From the NCBI GenBank assembly GCA_038125725.1, contig JAYPEK010000027.1, positions 1-54,045 of the forward strand: a DNA stretch of 54,045 nucleotides, in the 5' to 3' direction. The translations under genes and the position numbers were made by a program. A model generated the notes under the pieces. It had not been told where the DNA came from. It worked only from the letters and a program-made list of their open reading frames with translations, and did no database searches. Shown here in pieces: positions 1 through 7,061 of this stretch; within the stretch, counting starts at the first letter, position 1, and every line of letters starts with the position of its first letter. The stretch is from TMED8 sp038125725. GTDB taxonomy: Bacteria; Pseudomonadota; Alphaproteobacteria; Rhodospirillales; Casp-alpha2.

Positions 1-243
1 TGGCATCAGACCCTGAAGAACCGCATCTTGCTGGAGAATTACTACCTACCAGGCGATCTCGAAAACCAGATCGGTCAGTTCGTCGATCATTACAATAACC
101 ACCGCTACCACGAGAGCCTAAAGAACGTCACCCCTGCCGATGCCTACTTCGGCAGGGACGCTGCCATCATTGAAAGGAGACGAAAGATCAAAAAACTCAC
201 CATCCAAAACCGCCGCTTGAACCATCAACGCCGAGCGGCTTAA
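1..243 (+). CDS. IS3-family transposase OrfB, C-terminal 80 residues (5' partial)
   Basis: The frame is open from the first base and ends with TAA at 241-243. It reads as the end of the DDE integrase-core domain: the segment WHQTLKNRILLENYYLPGDL, then HYNNHRYHESLKN and TPADAYFGR, a hallmark of IS3-group OrfB proteins, and a basic tail (residues about 58-80 of the fragment) that fits DNA binding. The catalytic Glu region lies at or just beyond the left edge, so activity cannot be judged. It would act on the ends of its own element. The family call is firm; the exact IS is unknown. Confidence 0.9.
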   Translation, partial: WHQTLKNRILLENYYLPGDLENQIGQFVDHYNNHRYHESLKNVTPADAYFGRDAAIIERRRKIKKLTIQNRRLNHQRRAA

Positions 244-316
244 CATCAAACCGAGATGAGCCAAATCCTCCACGAGATAATGGGCTCAGGCGTCCCAAAG
301 GTTTTGATGACGGACA
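1..316 (+). mobile_element. Right end of an IS3-family insertion sequence (left part outside the window)
   Basis: The stretch holds the 3' end of an orfB-type transposase and then about 70 bases of non-coding end sequence closing with TGATGACGGACA at 305-316. That is the reverse complement of a TGTCCGTCATCA terminus, as expected for IS3-family ends. The boundary at 316 is placed there because from 317 onward the minus-strand frame reads as a normal helicase sequence, while before 316 the same frame gives an unrelated tail. The left terminus and any target duplication cannot be seen. Confidence 0.8.
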
Positions 317-962
317 GGTTTAGGGACGGCAGCAAGACCAAAGTGTTCTTTGATTTAAGGCGCTCCTTGATCCAGAGAGTTGTGAACGTCTTTCCAGTCC
401 CGCAGGCCATGATGAGTTGACCACGGCCTGCGCCCTTGAAGCCTCTCGTTACGTCTTTGATGGCTTCAGCTTGATAGTCGTGAGGTTTAGGTCTGGGTTT
501 TCGTTTGCCGCGCCGGAGTTGGGAAATATCGGCTGGGTAATCAACCTCGGCCTTCTCAAAGTCGGAAAGCAAGAACGTGGTTACGGGTTTCTCCTGTCCA
601 TCGCAAACTTCCCGTGCGTTCTTGCCAAGGCGGTCGGTGGTTGCCAAAAGCAGCCGACGATGGATCGACTTCCGGCTCGTCTCACTCAGAAACGTGTCGA
701 TGTCTTTCTTGGTGACATAGTAATCGGGGCTATAGCATTTGGCCTGAACGGCCCAGGTCTCGCCGTTTCTATGTTGGAAGATGAGATCGATGCCTTTGTC
801 TGGCCCCCAGCGATCAGGCCACTCATCCCATAGCCATATTTTCTCTACTTGCGTTGACCATTCAGGGTCGTTCTTGAGAAACCACTTTGCAAACTGTTCA
901 AATTGCTTGCCATCGTTACCATCACGGTAAATGGAGTTTAAGAAATCTGAAAACTCGGTCAT
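246..962 (-). pseudogene. N-terminal half of a nuclease-helicase (type ISP/Mrr-like restriction enzyme), cut by the IS
   Basis: From the ATG at 962 the protein has a restriction-endonuclease-like domain (about residues 1-135) with the pattern GIDLIF...WAVQAKCY, an Asp...Gln-x-Lys version of the PD-(D/E)xK site. A linker follows, then the start of a superfamily 2 helicase: DYQAEAI, Walker A in IMACGTGKT and LVLLPSLN. Homology stops at base 317; the last 23 or so residues are read from the IS terminus and end at 246. Intact relatives continue with a long helicase and often a methylase-like part, none of which is here. Known relatives act in defence against foreign DNA. This copy cannot unwind DNA, though a truncated nuclease domain might still be made. 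Confidence 0.8.
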
Positions 963-995
963 CAATTCTTACCTTGTGCTTTAGCAGCCTTCTTT

Positions 996-1085
996 TCACC
1001 ACTTCGCCGCAACGACCTGCACCGAAGCACCACGCCCACCGCAACCTTTACACCGCGCCCTTCGGCCTATCTCTGGCACAATCAT
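996..1085 (-). pseudogene. Possible zinc-ribbon fragment (29 codons)
   Basis: A very short open frame reads MIVPEIGRRARCKGCGGRGA and ends in a Trp. It resembles the C-terminus of a common small alphaproteobacterial family with a VPE...RCxxCG...V pattern, of which only one CxxC pair is seen here. An in-frame stop directly precedes the ATG, so no longer protein is possible. It is probably a decayed remnant between two other damaged genes. The call rests on a short motif and is weak. Confidence 0.3.
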
Positions 1086-1097
1086 TCAAACCAGTCA

Positions 1098-1460
1098 TTA
1101 TTGAAGCATCAGCTTTTGCATCGATAAGTCGGATTTGGCCGATTGCAGTTCACTCATGGCTTCTGATCGTTTCTCATCAATGCTGTTAGAGATAGAAACA
1201 GCAAGTGTTTTAAGATCACTTTCACCCTCTGACTGGATGCAAGACAAATAGGTCTGTAATTCGGAAACGAACGAGTTGTATTCGTCTACAGCCATGTTGT
1301 AACTGTGAATGTCGCTAACAAAGAATGTCGGAGGTGATGGTTTGTAGCAATCGGGTTCCCAGTCCATATACGTGTGTATGTTTTGGTAGCCGATAGAGCC
1401 TCCAATCGCTGAGGCCGACAAAGTGATGAATAGAAATATACCTAAAGCCGCTGCTCTCAT
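1098..1460 (-). CDS. Small exported protein of unknown function
   Basis: The 120-residue product begins MRAAALGIFLFITLSASAIG, a good signal peptide or single membrane anchor. The rest is polar, has two cysteines (in PDCYKP and LSCIQS) that could form a disulfide, and a C-terminal half rich in Glu, Ser and Lys that is probably helical. No family is recognised. The start ATG overlaps the stop codon of the degenerate nuclease gene upstream, so it was probably once the second gene of a coupled pair and may have lost its normal translation signal. It lies in the island among damaged genes. Confidence 0.6.
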   Translation of the reverse strand: MRAAALGIFLFITLSASAIGGSIGYQNIHTYMDWEPDCYKPSPPTFFVSDIHSYNMAVDEYNSFVSELQTYLSCIQSEGESDLKTLAVSISNSIDEKRSEAMSELQSAKSDLSMQKLMLQ

Positions 1461-1800
1461 AAGTCTGCCCCTCTTATCTCAAAGCAATACCCCGGCGACC
1501 CGATCCGTGTCCGCGCTGCACCTGTCTCAACTGCCTGATACCGGCCGCCCGAATGCCTCGGACAGTCCAGCGCCAATCCGGCCTCGATCAGCGCAGCGCC
1601 AATGTCTATGCTATTCAGGTAGCAGACGCCGACGAGCCAGCCATAAGCCTACTTACCGTTTAACTATCATCTAACGCGCTTGCCTTGAGCTAAATCAATC
1701 ATGGATTGCTTAGGTGGCTGTAATGTTGTTTGAACAGAATCGTTAAGGCGATAGGGATGTGGCCTACTTTGATTGTATCGCCGTCGCAGGCAACTGGTAA
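1457..1800 (-). pseudogene. Decayed staphylococcal-nuclease-like (thermonuclease family) gene
   Basis: Reading the minus strand in shifting frames gives DGDTIKVGHIPI (about 1786-1751), the SNase signature DGDT followed by the IPIRL strand. After a frameshift comes SMIDLAQGKRVR and two stops, another stop, then GWLVGVCYLNSIDIGAALIE and AGLALDCPRHSGGRY, ending in PGYC with a TGA at 1457-1459. The order and spacing match a whole SNase domain of about 110 residues. At least one frameshift and three in-frame stops show it is dead. Only its last 63 codons are open. It fills most of the otherwise empty 1461-1855 stretch, and its stop overlaps the next gene's start. Confidence 0.75.
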
Positions 1801-1855
1801 CTATGTCAGTTGGGACCCCTTGCTCTAATGACAAAAGGTAAGCAGAGATAAAAAA

Positions 1856-2965
1856 ATGGCACCATCAGTAGCTTCGCATTTTTTACTTCGGCCCCAATTC
1901 CTGCTGATGGTTCTGCTTTTGGTCGGGGCCTGCGCAGAGATTAATGTTCCTCCGTCAAAGAGTATTGTTGCTGGAATGTCCAAGCAGTCTTTGACTGAGG
2001 CTGTAGGAATGCCCTTTAAGACAGAGCGCAAGGGCCAGTTGGAGGCTTGGCGTTATGTAGAAATCGGAATGTTCGTGGATAGAGCGACCACGGTCTGGAT
2101 TGAAAACGGGAAAGTAGTTGCCACCACGGAAACCAGTATAGGGGGGCTGACTAGCAAGGCATTTAGAGCAATTCCAGTCGATTGGAATCTATCGCCTTTC
2201 CCCGCGAGTGCATATAGCGAAGTGAACCCCTCTTCGCCCACTCCCACGCCTGCCACGAGAAAAGCCGACGTTCCGCCGTCTGGGTCTAGTGGAACCGGTT
2301 TCTTTGTTTCCAAGCAGGGACACATAGTCACCAACGAGCATGTCATACGAAACTGCAGCGCCATATCGGTTGGTGACAATGCTAAACAACAGGTCTCTGT
2401 GACCCTAATTGACACCGATAAGAGAAACGACCTCGCACTTCTCAAAGTCTCGTCCACCGTGTTGGCATCGGCGGAAACTAAATCCTTAATTAGCAAACTC
2501 AGTACAAGCTCAACACCAGTCGCATCTGTCGGCCTTTTTCGCTCAGAAGATGTCGAATTGGGCGAGCAGGTATTGGTCGCAGGCTTCCCATATGGTGAGA
2601 TTTTTAGCGACTCTATTAAGGTTACTGGGGGAATGGTGAGCGCTAACCGTGGTATCGGTGATGATACAGGGCAATTCCAAATGGATGCTGCTGTTCAACC
2701 TGGCAATAGTGGGGGGCCAATTTATGATGGGAGTGGGAATATCGTTGGTGTAGTGGTCGCCCAACTCAATAAGCTAAAGATGGCAAGCGCTATTGGATCA
2801 TTGCCGGAGAACGTCAACTTCGGAATTAAAGCATCCACTGTTAGACAGTTTCTAACTGCCTCAGGGTTGCCGACAAAATGGTCTAATCGCTCCAAGGATA
2901 TGTCTACAAAGGACTTGGCTCAGATCGCCAAGAATCAAACGGTAATGGTTGTCTGCAGCCCCTAG
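1856..2965 (+). CDS. Trypsin-like serine protease lipoprotein with a SmpA-like N-terminal domain
   Basis: The 369-residue protein has a lipoprotein signal (VGAC, Cys26). About residues 35-85 resemble a SmpA/OmlA-type fold (GMSKQSLTEAVGMPFKTE... and a Trp-Ile-x-x-Gly-Lys-Val strand). A Ser/Thr/Pro-rich linker leads to a DegP/HtrA-style protease domain with all three catalytic residues visible: His162 in TNEHV, Asp192 in NDLALL and Ser285 in GNSGGP. No PDZ domain follows, unlike HtrA. It should be membrane-anchored and face the periplasm. The next gene is also a lipoprotein, 25 bases on, so they may be co-expressed. The substrate is unknown. Confidence 0.8.
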   Translation: MAPSVASHFLLRPQFLLMVLLLVGACAEINVPPSKSIVAGMSKQSLTEAVGMPFKTERKGQLEAWRYVEIGMFVDRATTVWIENGKVVATTETSIGGLTSKAFRAIPVDWNLSPFPASAYSEVNPSSPTPTPATRKADVPPSGSSGTGFFVSKQGHIVTNEHVIRNCSAISVGDNAKQQVSVTLIDTDKRNDLALLKVSSTVLASAETKSLISKLSTSSTPVASVGLFRSEDVELGEQVLVAGFPYGEIFSDSIKVTGGMVSANRGIGDDTGQFQMDAAVQPGNSGGPIYDGSGNIVGVVVAQLNKLKMASAIGSLPENVNFGIKASTVRQFLTASGLPTKWSNRSKDMSTKDLAQIAKNQTVMVVCSP

Positions 2966-2990
2966 CTGCTCTGCCCTAAGGAATAATCAT

Positions 2991-3680
2991 ATGCTTCGTA
3001 TTTACCTCCTCGCAGCCACTGCTGTGTTGACCGCGTGTAGTGGTGGCTTTGGGACAATGGATCGTGTTATGTCGTCATGGCAAGGAGCTTCGCTTGACGA
3101 GGTCATTTCTCAATGGGGTTATCCAGCCGCCCAGCAAGATATTGCAGGGCGTAAACTGTATCACTGGGATAAAACTGCCACGCTCGCCATGCCATCCCAC
3201 ACAACTGGAACGGCAAACATCATAGGGAATACAGCTTATATCAACACAACGACTTATGGTGGCGGGTTAAGCCATTGGTCGTGTCGCCGCACACTTGAAG
3301 TCAATGACTCAAATATGGTCGTTGGTTGGCAGTGGGGAGGGAACAATTGCCCGTTTGCGACTATTGGAATGGGGTATGAAAATTGGCCCCGCAGGACTTC
3401 ACCTAGCATCGCTAGCTACGCCAACAGCCAGCCTAATGCAGAGGAGTTTGAGGCGGCTAGAGCAATGGCGAAGACATATTGTGAGGGAGCGCCTGAAAAA
3501 GTTTCTGTGACTGATGGGAAAGACGGAGAGAAAAGCTACACGGCCCTATGCGGAGGCTCTGAAATTCAGTTTACATGCAAATTCCATAAGAAAGTCTGGA
3601 TTTCAGACCTTCACGGGAAAAAGATTCCAATGACCTATAAAGAAGGAAGCGAGAATACAGCGCCAGCCTGTTGGCGCTAG
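2991..3680 (+). CDS. Lipoprotein of unknown function
   Basis: The ATG at 2991 is chosen because AAGGA lies at 2978-2982 and the product then starts with a clean lipoprotein signal, MLRIYLLAATAVLTAC. Of 229 residues, about 30-60 (SLDEVISQWGYPAAQQDIAG) resemble the helix-loop pattern of SmpA/Bam-type small lipoproteins. The middle is rich in Thr, Asn and Gly with a few Trp, and the C-terminal part has four Cys that may pair as disulfides. It follows the protease lipoprotein on the same strand. I do not recognise a family with certainty; a cell-envelope location is the only safe claim. Confidence 0.65.
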   Translation: MLRIYLLAATAVLTACSGGFGTMDRVMSSWQGASLDEVISQWGYPAAQQDIAGRKLYHWDKTATLAMPSHTTGTANIIGNTAYINTTTYGGGLSHWSCRRTLEVNDSNMVVGWQWGGNNCPFATIGMGYENWPRRTSPSIASYANSQPNAEEFEAARAMAKTYCEGAPEKVSVTDGKDGEKSYTALCGGSEIQFTCKFHKKVWISDLHGKKIPMTYKEGSENTAPACWR

Positions 3681-3730
3681 CTCGCTATAGATTTAAAGGG
3701 TCTCGCTATAGCTAATAAAGAAGCTGCTGT

Positions 3731-3991
3731 ATGAACATTAAACTTGGATTGTTGAGGCTTTGGGTTGTCTTGTCGGTTGTTTGGATCGCTGGAATTGCTT
3801 GGCTTGCGTACGAGGCTCAACCATCCGAGCCGACGGCTCTGGAGAAAGAATGGGATAAAGTATCTTCTCCGGTCAAGGAACCGACAACGGGGGCTGAGTA
3901 CACAATTATGGCGGCGTCATTGCCAGTTGGCAGCTTAGTCTTCGGGGGTGTAGTTTTTTGGATAGTGGCGGGATTTAAACGAAGCGACTAG
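3731..3991 (+). CDS. Small two-helix membrane protein
   Basis: The 86-residue product has one hydrophobic segment at about 8-27 (LWVVLSVVWIAGIAWLAYEA) and another at about 62-81, joined by a charged loop holding EKEWDKV. AAAGAAG-like purines lie 10-15 bases before the ATG. Proteins of this shape are common in alpha- and gammaproteobacterial islands and phage remnants, but no function can be given. It sits 50 bases after the lipoprotein gene on the same strand, so a three-gene unit 1856-3991 is possible. Confidence 0.55.
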   Translation: MNIKLGLLRLWVVLSVVWIAGIAWLAYEAQPSEPTALEKEWDKVSSPVKEPTTGAEYTIMAASLPVGSLVFGGVVFWIVAGFKRSD

Positions 3992-4407
3992 TCAGCCTGT
4001 GTCCGCTTTTTGTGATTTTCAAAAAATTACACGGGTGAGACCGAACATACAAATCCGCGAACCGGACTTTGGGGTGCCACCCCTCTGAATGCGATTCTGC
4101 GTCGGTTTGCCCGCTGTAAACGCGGCTGGCGGCTGGACCCGTTGTGTCCGGTACTTCACCCCAGGGAAATGGAGTTGGTTTGTTTTCTGCATCTAGAGCG
4201 GGGGCAGAGCCGTCAGGGTGACACGGGCGGCAAAACCCGCCAGCAAGTCCAGGCCTTCTGCAAGGTGAGTAACTGAGTAGACAATCTGTATTATCTACTG
4301 GGTCTTTTAGTTCTGCGCCTCTTAGGCGATTAACTACTAGCGTGCCTATTTTACTCGGTATATAATATCAAAAAATAATATTTATTCTACTGAGTATGGA
4401 GGCCGTT
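3992..4407 (+). other. Non-coding stretch before the small integrase
   Basis: About 415 bases with no convincing gene. A GGGGTGCCACCCC palindrome lies near 4072-4084, and a GGCGGC-aaaa-CCCGCC-like hairpin near 4227-4242. On the minus strand the 28 codons ending at a TAG near 4190 have a protein-like look (LAEGLDLLAGFAARVTLTAL) but no start. The last 140 bases turn AT-rich and contain four copies of a TACTSRGT motif as two inverted pairs, described separately. The stretch may carry a structured RNA or element DNA sites. Confidence 0.4.
4272..4396. promoter_or_regulatory. Two inverted-repeat pairs of TACTSRGT, the second running into the integrase start
   Basis: ACTGAGTA (4272-4279) faces TACTGGGT (4296-4303), and TACTCGGT (4352-4359) faces ACTGAGTA (4389-4396). 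Each pair is an imperfect inverted repeat with an AT-rich spacer; the second encloses TATAATATCAAAAAATAATA, a likely promoter. The last copy abuts the ribosome-binding site TGGAGG (4397-4402). The arrangement fits an operator for an autoregulated gene, or recombinase binding sites. It is inferred from sequence symmetry only. Confidence 0.4.
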
Positions 4408-4992
4408 GTGGCACAAGGTAAACAGGCGAAGACGCTGACAGACAGGCAGGTGGGAGTGATCCTCAAACATCTGAAAACCACCCGTTGGCCTGAGCGTAAC
4501 AAGGTGATGTTTCTGCTGTCGCTTAAAGCTGGGCTACGGGCTAAGGAAATTTCCAACCTAACCTGGGCCATGGTGACTGATGCAGAGGGCAAGGTGGGCG
4601 ATGTCATCCAGCTTGAGGACAAGGCGTCTAAGGGCAAAGGCGGGCGCACTATCCCAATGAACCGAGAGTTGAAGGCTGCCCTTCTGGTCTATCAGGCCGT
4701 CGATTACCGCAAGGCCGGTCAGTATGTGCTGACGAGTGAGCGGGCTAGTCATATGGCTGCCAGCACGATAGCCACTTGGTTCCACGATCTTTACAAAGGG
4801 TTGGGCTATGAGGGTTGTTCTTCTCACTCAGGGCGGCGCACCTTCGTCACCAATGGAGCCAAGAAGATCGTAGAGGCCGGAGGAAGCCTCAGAGACATCC
4901 AACAGCTTGCCGGTCATAAAAGCCTGCAAACTACCCAAAAATACATTGAAGGCGACAGCGAAGCGAAACGTCGGGTAGTCGATATGATTTAG
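4408..4992 (+). CDS. Short tyrosine recombinase (catalytic domain only)
   Basis: The GTG at 4408 is preferred over the ATG at 4396, because TGGAGG at 4397-4402 is correctly spaced for it and none serves the ATG. The 194-residue product is only the catalytic fold of the phage-integrase family: Arg44 (AGLRAKE), a candidate Lys in SKGKGGRTIP, His140 and Arg143 (HSGR), His170 (LAGHKS) and nucleophile Tyr179 (TTQKY). Arm-binding and core-binding domains are absent, as in several small XerC/D-like proteins of integrative elements. Its 3' end overlaps that of the converging gene by four bases. It may resolve or move the element carrying it, or act as a partner of the large integrase at 8491. Confidence 0.85.
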   Translation: MAQGKQAKTLTDRQVGVILKHLKTTRWPERNKVMFLLSLKAGLRAKEISNLTWAMVTDAEGKVGDVIQLEDKASKGKGGRTIPMNRELKAALLVYQAVDYRKAGQYVLTSERASHMAASTIATWFHDLYKGLGYEGCSSHSGRRTFVTNGAKKIVEAGGSLRDIQQLAGHKSLQTTQKYIEGDSEAKRRVVDMI

Positions 4993-5255
4993 GCGGCGGC
5001 CTTCTGTTCTCTCTGGCTCATCCATTCTTTGAACGTGTCAGGAAGGGCGTCGAATTTTGCCTGCCCTTCTGGTGTTGGGACGCAGCCCTTTTCAGCCGTG
5101 GAGCGGAGCAATACGGCTTTGGTGGACGCAATGAACGAAACAGGTTGCCACTCACGCTCTCCACGCCGATTTTTGGCCCGAAGCAGCATCCATTGGAGCG
5201 AATCATAGCCAAGCGCCCATCCGGGAGCGATTTCAAAGAGGAATCTATCCGTCAT
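4989..5255 (-). CDS. Unknown 88-aa island protein
   Basis: The product begins MTDRFLFEIAPGWALGYDSL and continues through SFIASTKAVLLRSTAEKGC. I recall similar small proteins near integrases in alphaproteobacterial islands but know no function. It is rich in Trp and Arg in the first half and helical toward the end. The start overlaps the stop of the 5252-5863 gene by four bases (ATGA), so it is the last gene of the minus-strand operon starting at 6628. Confidence 0.6.
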   Translation of the reverse strand: MTDRFLFEIAPGWALGYDSLQWMLLRAKNRRGEREWQPVSFIASTKAVLLRSTAEKGCVPTPEGQAKFDALPDTFKEWMSQREQKAAA

Positions 5256-5863
5256 GCTGCAATCACCTCATACGGGTTTAGAGCCATCTCAGTGACGGAT
5301 CGCCCTGCACATTGAACGCTAGCGGTCTTGTGGTTGCTGAGGGCGCGGCCCAGGTGTTCAGCGAAGACCCGGTCTTCTCGGGCAATCAGGCTGGCAATGG
5401 CGATAGCAACCGGGGGGTGAGGATCACGCAGGGCGTGGTTAAGTTTCTCCCATGCTGGTGGCTGATCACCAATGGCGGGCAAGGACGCAGCTTCTCTTAT
5501 CTCATCAAGGGCATTGTTGGAGGCGGCCAACTCGGTGAGGGCCATGCCGATAAAGTCCTCCACCTTCTGCAGTTTGGCGAAGTAAGTCTTCGTGAGGCGT
5601 TGAACCTTGTTCGTGCGCTTAGCCAGCAAGTCCTCAAGGGCTTCCTTCTCTACCAGGGTGATGTTTTCCAGCAGGGCAGCGTGTGCTTGGCGTAGTGCGT
5701 CTAGGTCAACGCGGGCAGCAGTTTCATCTGCCTGGGCGCGGGGGATGTCGCCGTCGGTGAGGTGAGCGGTGGCAAGGGCCTGCCTGGATGCCTCATGACG
5801 CATCTGGGCGGCTTCGATTTTGCCATCTAGTTCGACGGCTTTGGATTTAAGGTTAGTTAGCAT
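5252..5863 (-). CDS. Unknown coiled-coil protein of the island operon
   Basis: The 203-residue protein starts MLTNLKSKAVELDGKIEAAQ. Residues about 1-125 are almost all helix-forming with heptad-like spacing of Leu/Ala (LDALRQAHAALLENITLVEK), suggesting a coiled coil. The C-terminal 70 residues are more mixed, with a Pro-rich turn (DPHPPVAIAIAS). No catalytic motif is seen. It overlaps the upstream gene by 11 bases and the downstream one by four, so the genes are made together. A structural or scaffolding role is possible but not shown. Confidence 0.6.
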   Translation of the reverse strand: MLTNLKSKAVELDGKIEAAQMRHEASRQALATAHLTDGDIPRAQADETAARVDLDALRQAHAALLENITLVEKEALEDLLAKRTNKVQRLTKTYFAKLQKVEDFIGMALTELAASNNALDEIREAASLPAIGDQPPAWEKLNHALRDPHPPVAIAIASLIAREDRVFAEHLGRALSNHKTASVQCAGRSVTEMALNPYEVIAA

Positions 5864-6467
5864 TGACTAGGTGTCCTTTGCGCTCGGCGAGGTCGACGAA
5901 GGCCTTAATGGTGCTGAAATCGTTGCCTAAACCGCTAACGTCGAGATAATGCAGGAGTTCTTCGCCGCCGATTGAGTGAGCGGCGGAGGCGGCTAGGTGA
6001 AGGGCGCGCTCAAAGTTATCGCCATAGCGCTGCATAAGACTTTCCCGAGCAGCACGGCCCTCCGCCTCGATTTGGGATTCGGTCAAGGTCAAGAATCTGG
6101 CGTAAGTCTTAATCACACCGTCGATAGTTGCCTGTGGTATCTCTGCAGAATATAGCCATTCCCGACACTGCTCGATCTCGGCGGCGTCCTCCTCAAAGCC
6201 GTCAGGTAATTCCAGCGCCTGAAAGCTGATGTCCTCTGGCAGCGCCGGCGCAACCAGGAAGTCCTCTGATCGAGCGTCCATGCCATCACCCACGGCCACA
6301 TCGTGTTTGAACTTAGGCATCATGGCGGGGTGGGTTGCTTCTGGGTCTTCAGCCTGAAGGCGCAACTGCATGACTTGATCCACCAAAGGGCCGCGCACGG
6401 TCACATCGTCATTGGTGTAGTCAGGATTAGCCATGATGCTGGCAATCTCAGCTTGAACGTCTTCCAT
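5853..6467 (-). CDS. Unknown acidic protein of the island operon
   Basis: The 204-residue protein is acidic: residues about 1-80 look disordered (many Asp, Glu, Pro), followed by helices. The segment RESLMQRYGDNFERALHLAA loosely recalls phage capsid-scaffold proteins that carry a similar RYG.~..A motif, but the match is weak. The ATG overlaps the TGA of the 53-residue gene upstream (TGATG), so translation is probably coupled. The name is left open. Confidence 0.6.
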   Translation of the reverse strand: MEDVQAEIASIMANPDYTNDDVTVRGPLVDQVMQLRLQAEDPEATHPAMMPKFKHDVAVGDGMDARSEDFLVAPALPEDISFQALELPDGFEEDAAEIEQCREWLYSAEIPQATIDGVIKTYARFLTLTESQIEAEGRAARESLMQRYGDNFERALHLAASAAHSIGGEELLHYLDVSGLGNDFSTIKAFVDLAERKGHLVNAN

Positions 6468-6628
6468 CAGCTTCGCTCCTGGGCGCGGACTTCGCGGCGC
6501 ATCTTCTCGATGGCCCTGTCTAAATCACTCGCCGTCACGTTGTCAGGCACTCGGAGTTCAATCTGCTCCAGTGGCTCATCGCTGTCCGTGCGGGTGGTGC
6601 CTTTGGTCGTTGGTGTGTAGATACGCAT
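6467..6628 (-). CDS. Short first gene of the island operon (53 aa)
   Basis: The minus strand from 6628 reads MRIYTPTTKGTTRTDSDEPL and ends KMRREVRAQERS. A strong ribosome site, AAGGAAAGACA, precedes the ATG. The TGA (6467-6469) overlaps the ATG of the next gene, which is good evidence that it is translated. The residues about 20-50 form a beta-like stretch (EQIELRVPDNV) and a charged helix. No family is recognised. It is short enough to be missed by length-filtered gene finding. Confidence 0.6.
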   Translation of the reverse strand: MRIYTPTTKGTTRTDSDEPLEQIELRVPDNVTASDLDRAIEKMRREVRAQERS

Positions 6629-7012
6629 TGTCTTTCCTTACAGTTGGCCGCGCTAATGTCCCGGCGCGGTGTCGGGAATCTCTTCTGCTTGGCAATCGCC
6701 GCCAGCAGGTAGTTTGAGTTGATGATTTTCGACGCTTTGGCTTCCACCCTTGCTCCAGGCTTGGATGTCGAAGCTTTCCTTGAAACAATAAACTACATAA
6801 AAAATATGTTTTATTTCTTCCCGTAGAGAACCTTTTGGGATTGATTCTCTGCAAGCAGATTTCAATTCTCTGTGTTTCTGGAAGAAGACTAATTGAATAT
6901 CCAGCACGGGGCTTAAACAGACACGCCCCTCTACCAAGATATATAAGCAGTTCGGGAAGTCGCACTACGAGATGAAGTAGAGAATGGCAGATTTCTGCGG
7001 GTGCCATTTTCA
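6629..7012 (-). other. Non-coding stretch upstream of the island operon, AT-rich in part
   Basis: About 385 bases without a credible gene; a long minus-strand frame crosses it but has no family features and is Arg/His/Cys-rich noise. It should hold the promoter of the 6628-4989 operon. An AT-rich block lies at 6786-6818 (ACTACATAAAAAATATGTTT at its core), with another ATATATAAG at 6940-6947. One copy of a 24-base repeat lies at 6949-6972, with its partner inside the end of the neighbouring gene. Confidence 0.45.
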
Positions 7013-7061
7013 TCACCGCTCCATTTTCCGCTTCGGTAGTTCGGAAAGCCGCACTACGGTA
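6949..7061. repeat. Pair of 24-base direct repeats, 89 bases apart
   Basis: AGTTCGGGAAGTCGCACTACGAGA (6949-6972) and its partner at 7038-7061 match at 20 of 24 positions. The second copy lies in the last codons of the winged-helix-like gene, the first just beyond its stop. Around them short ACTAC/GTAGT inversions recur (7036-7040, 7054-7058, 7060-7064). With the AT-rich block next to them they look like iteron-type protein binding sites, or like the remains of a repetitive C-terminus. Confidence 0.5.

Noticed and set aside
4081..4260. Structured RNA or riboswitch in the stretch before the short integrase
   Set aside because: Several small hairpins exist, but no known RNA family could be recognised and the stems are short. 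It is kept only as an unexplained non-coding stretch.
6576..7016. 146-codon minus-strand open frame across the AT-rich stretch upstream of the island operon
   Set aside because: It overlaps the real 53-codon gene in another frame, has no family features, and its composition (many Arg, His, Cys) looks like non-coding DNA. Only the VVRLPELL piece resembles a neighbouring protein, explained by the repeat.
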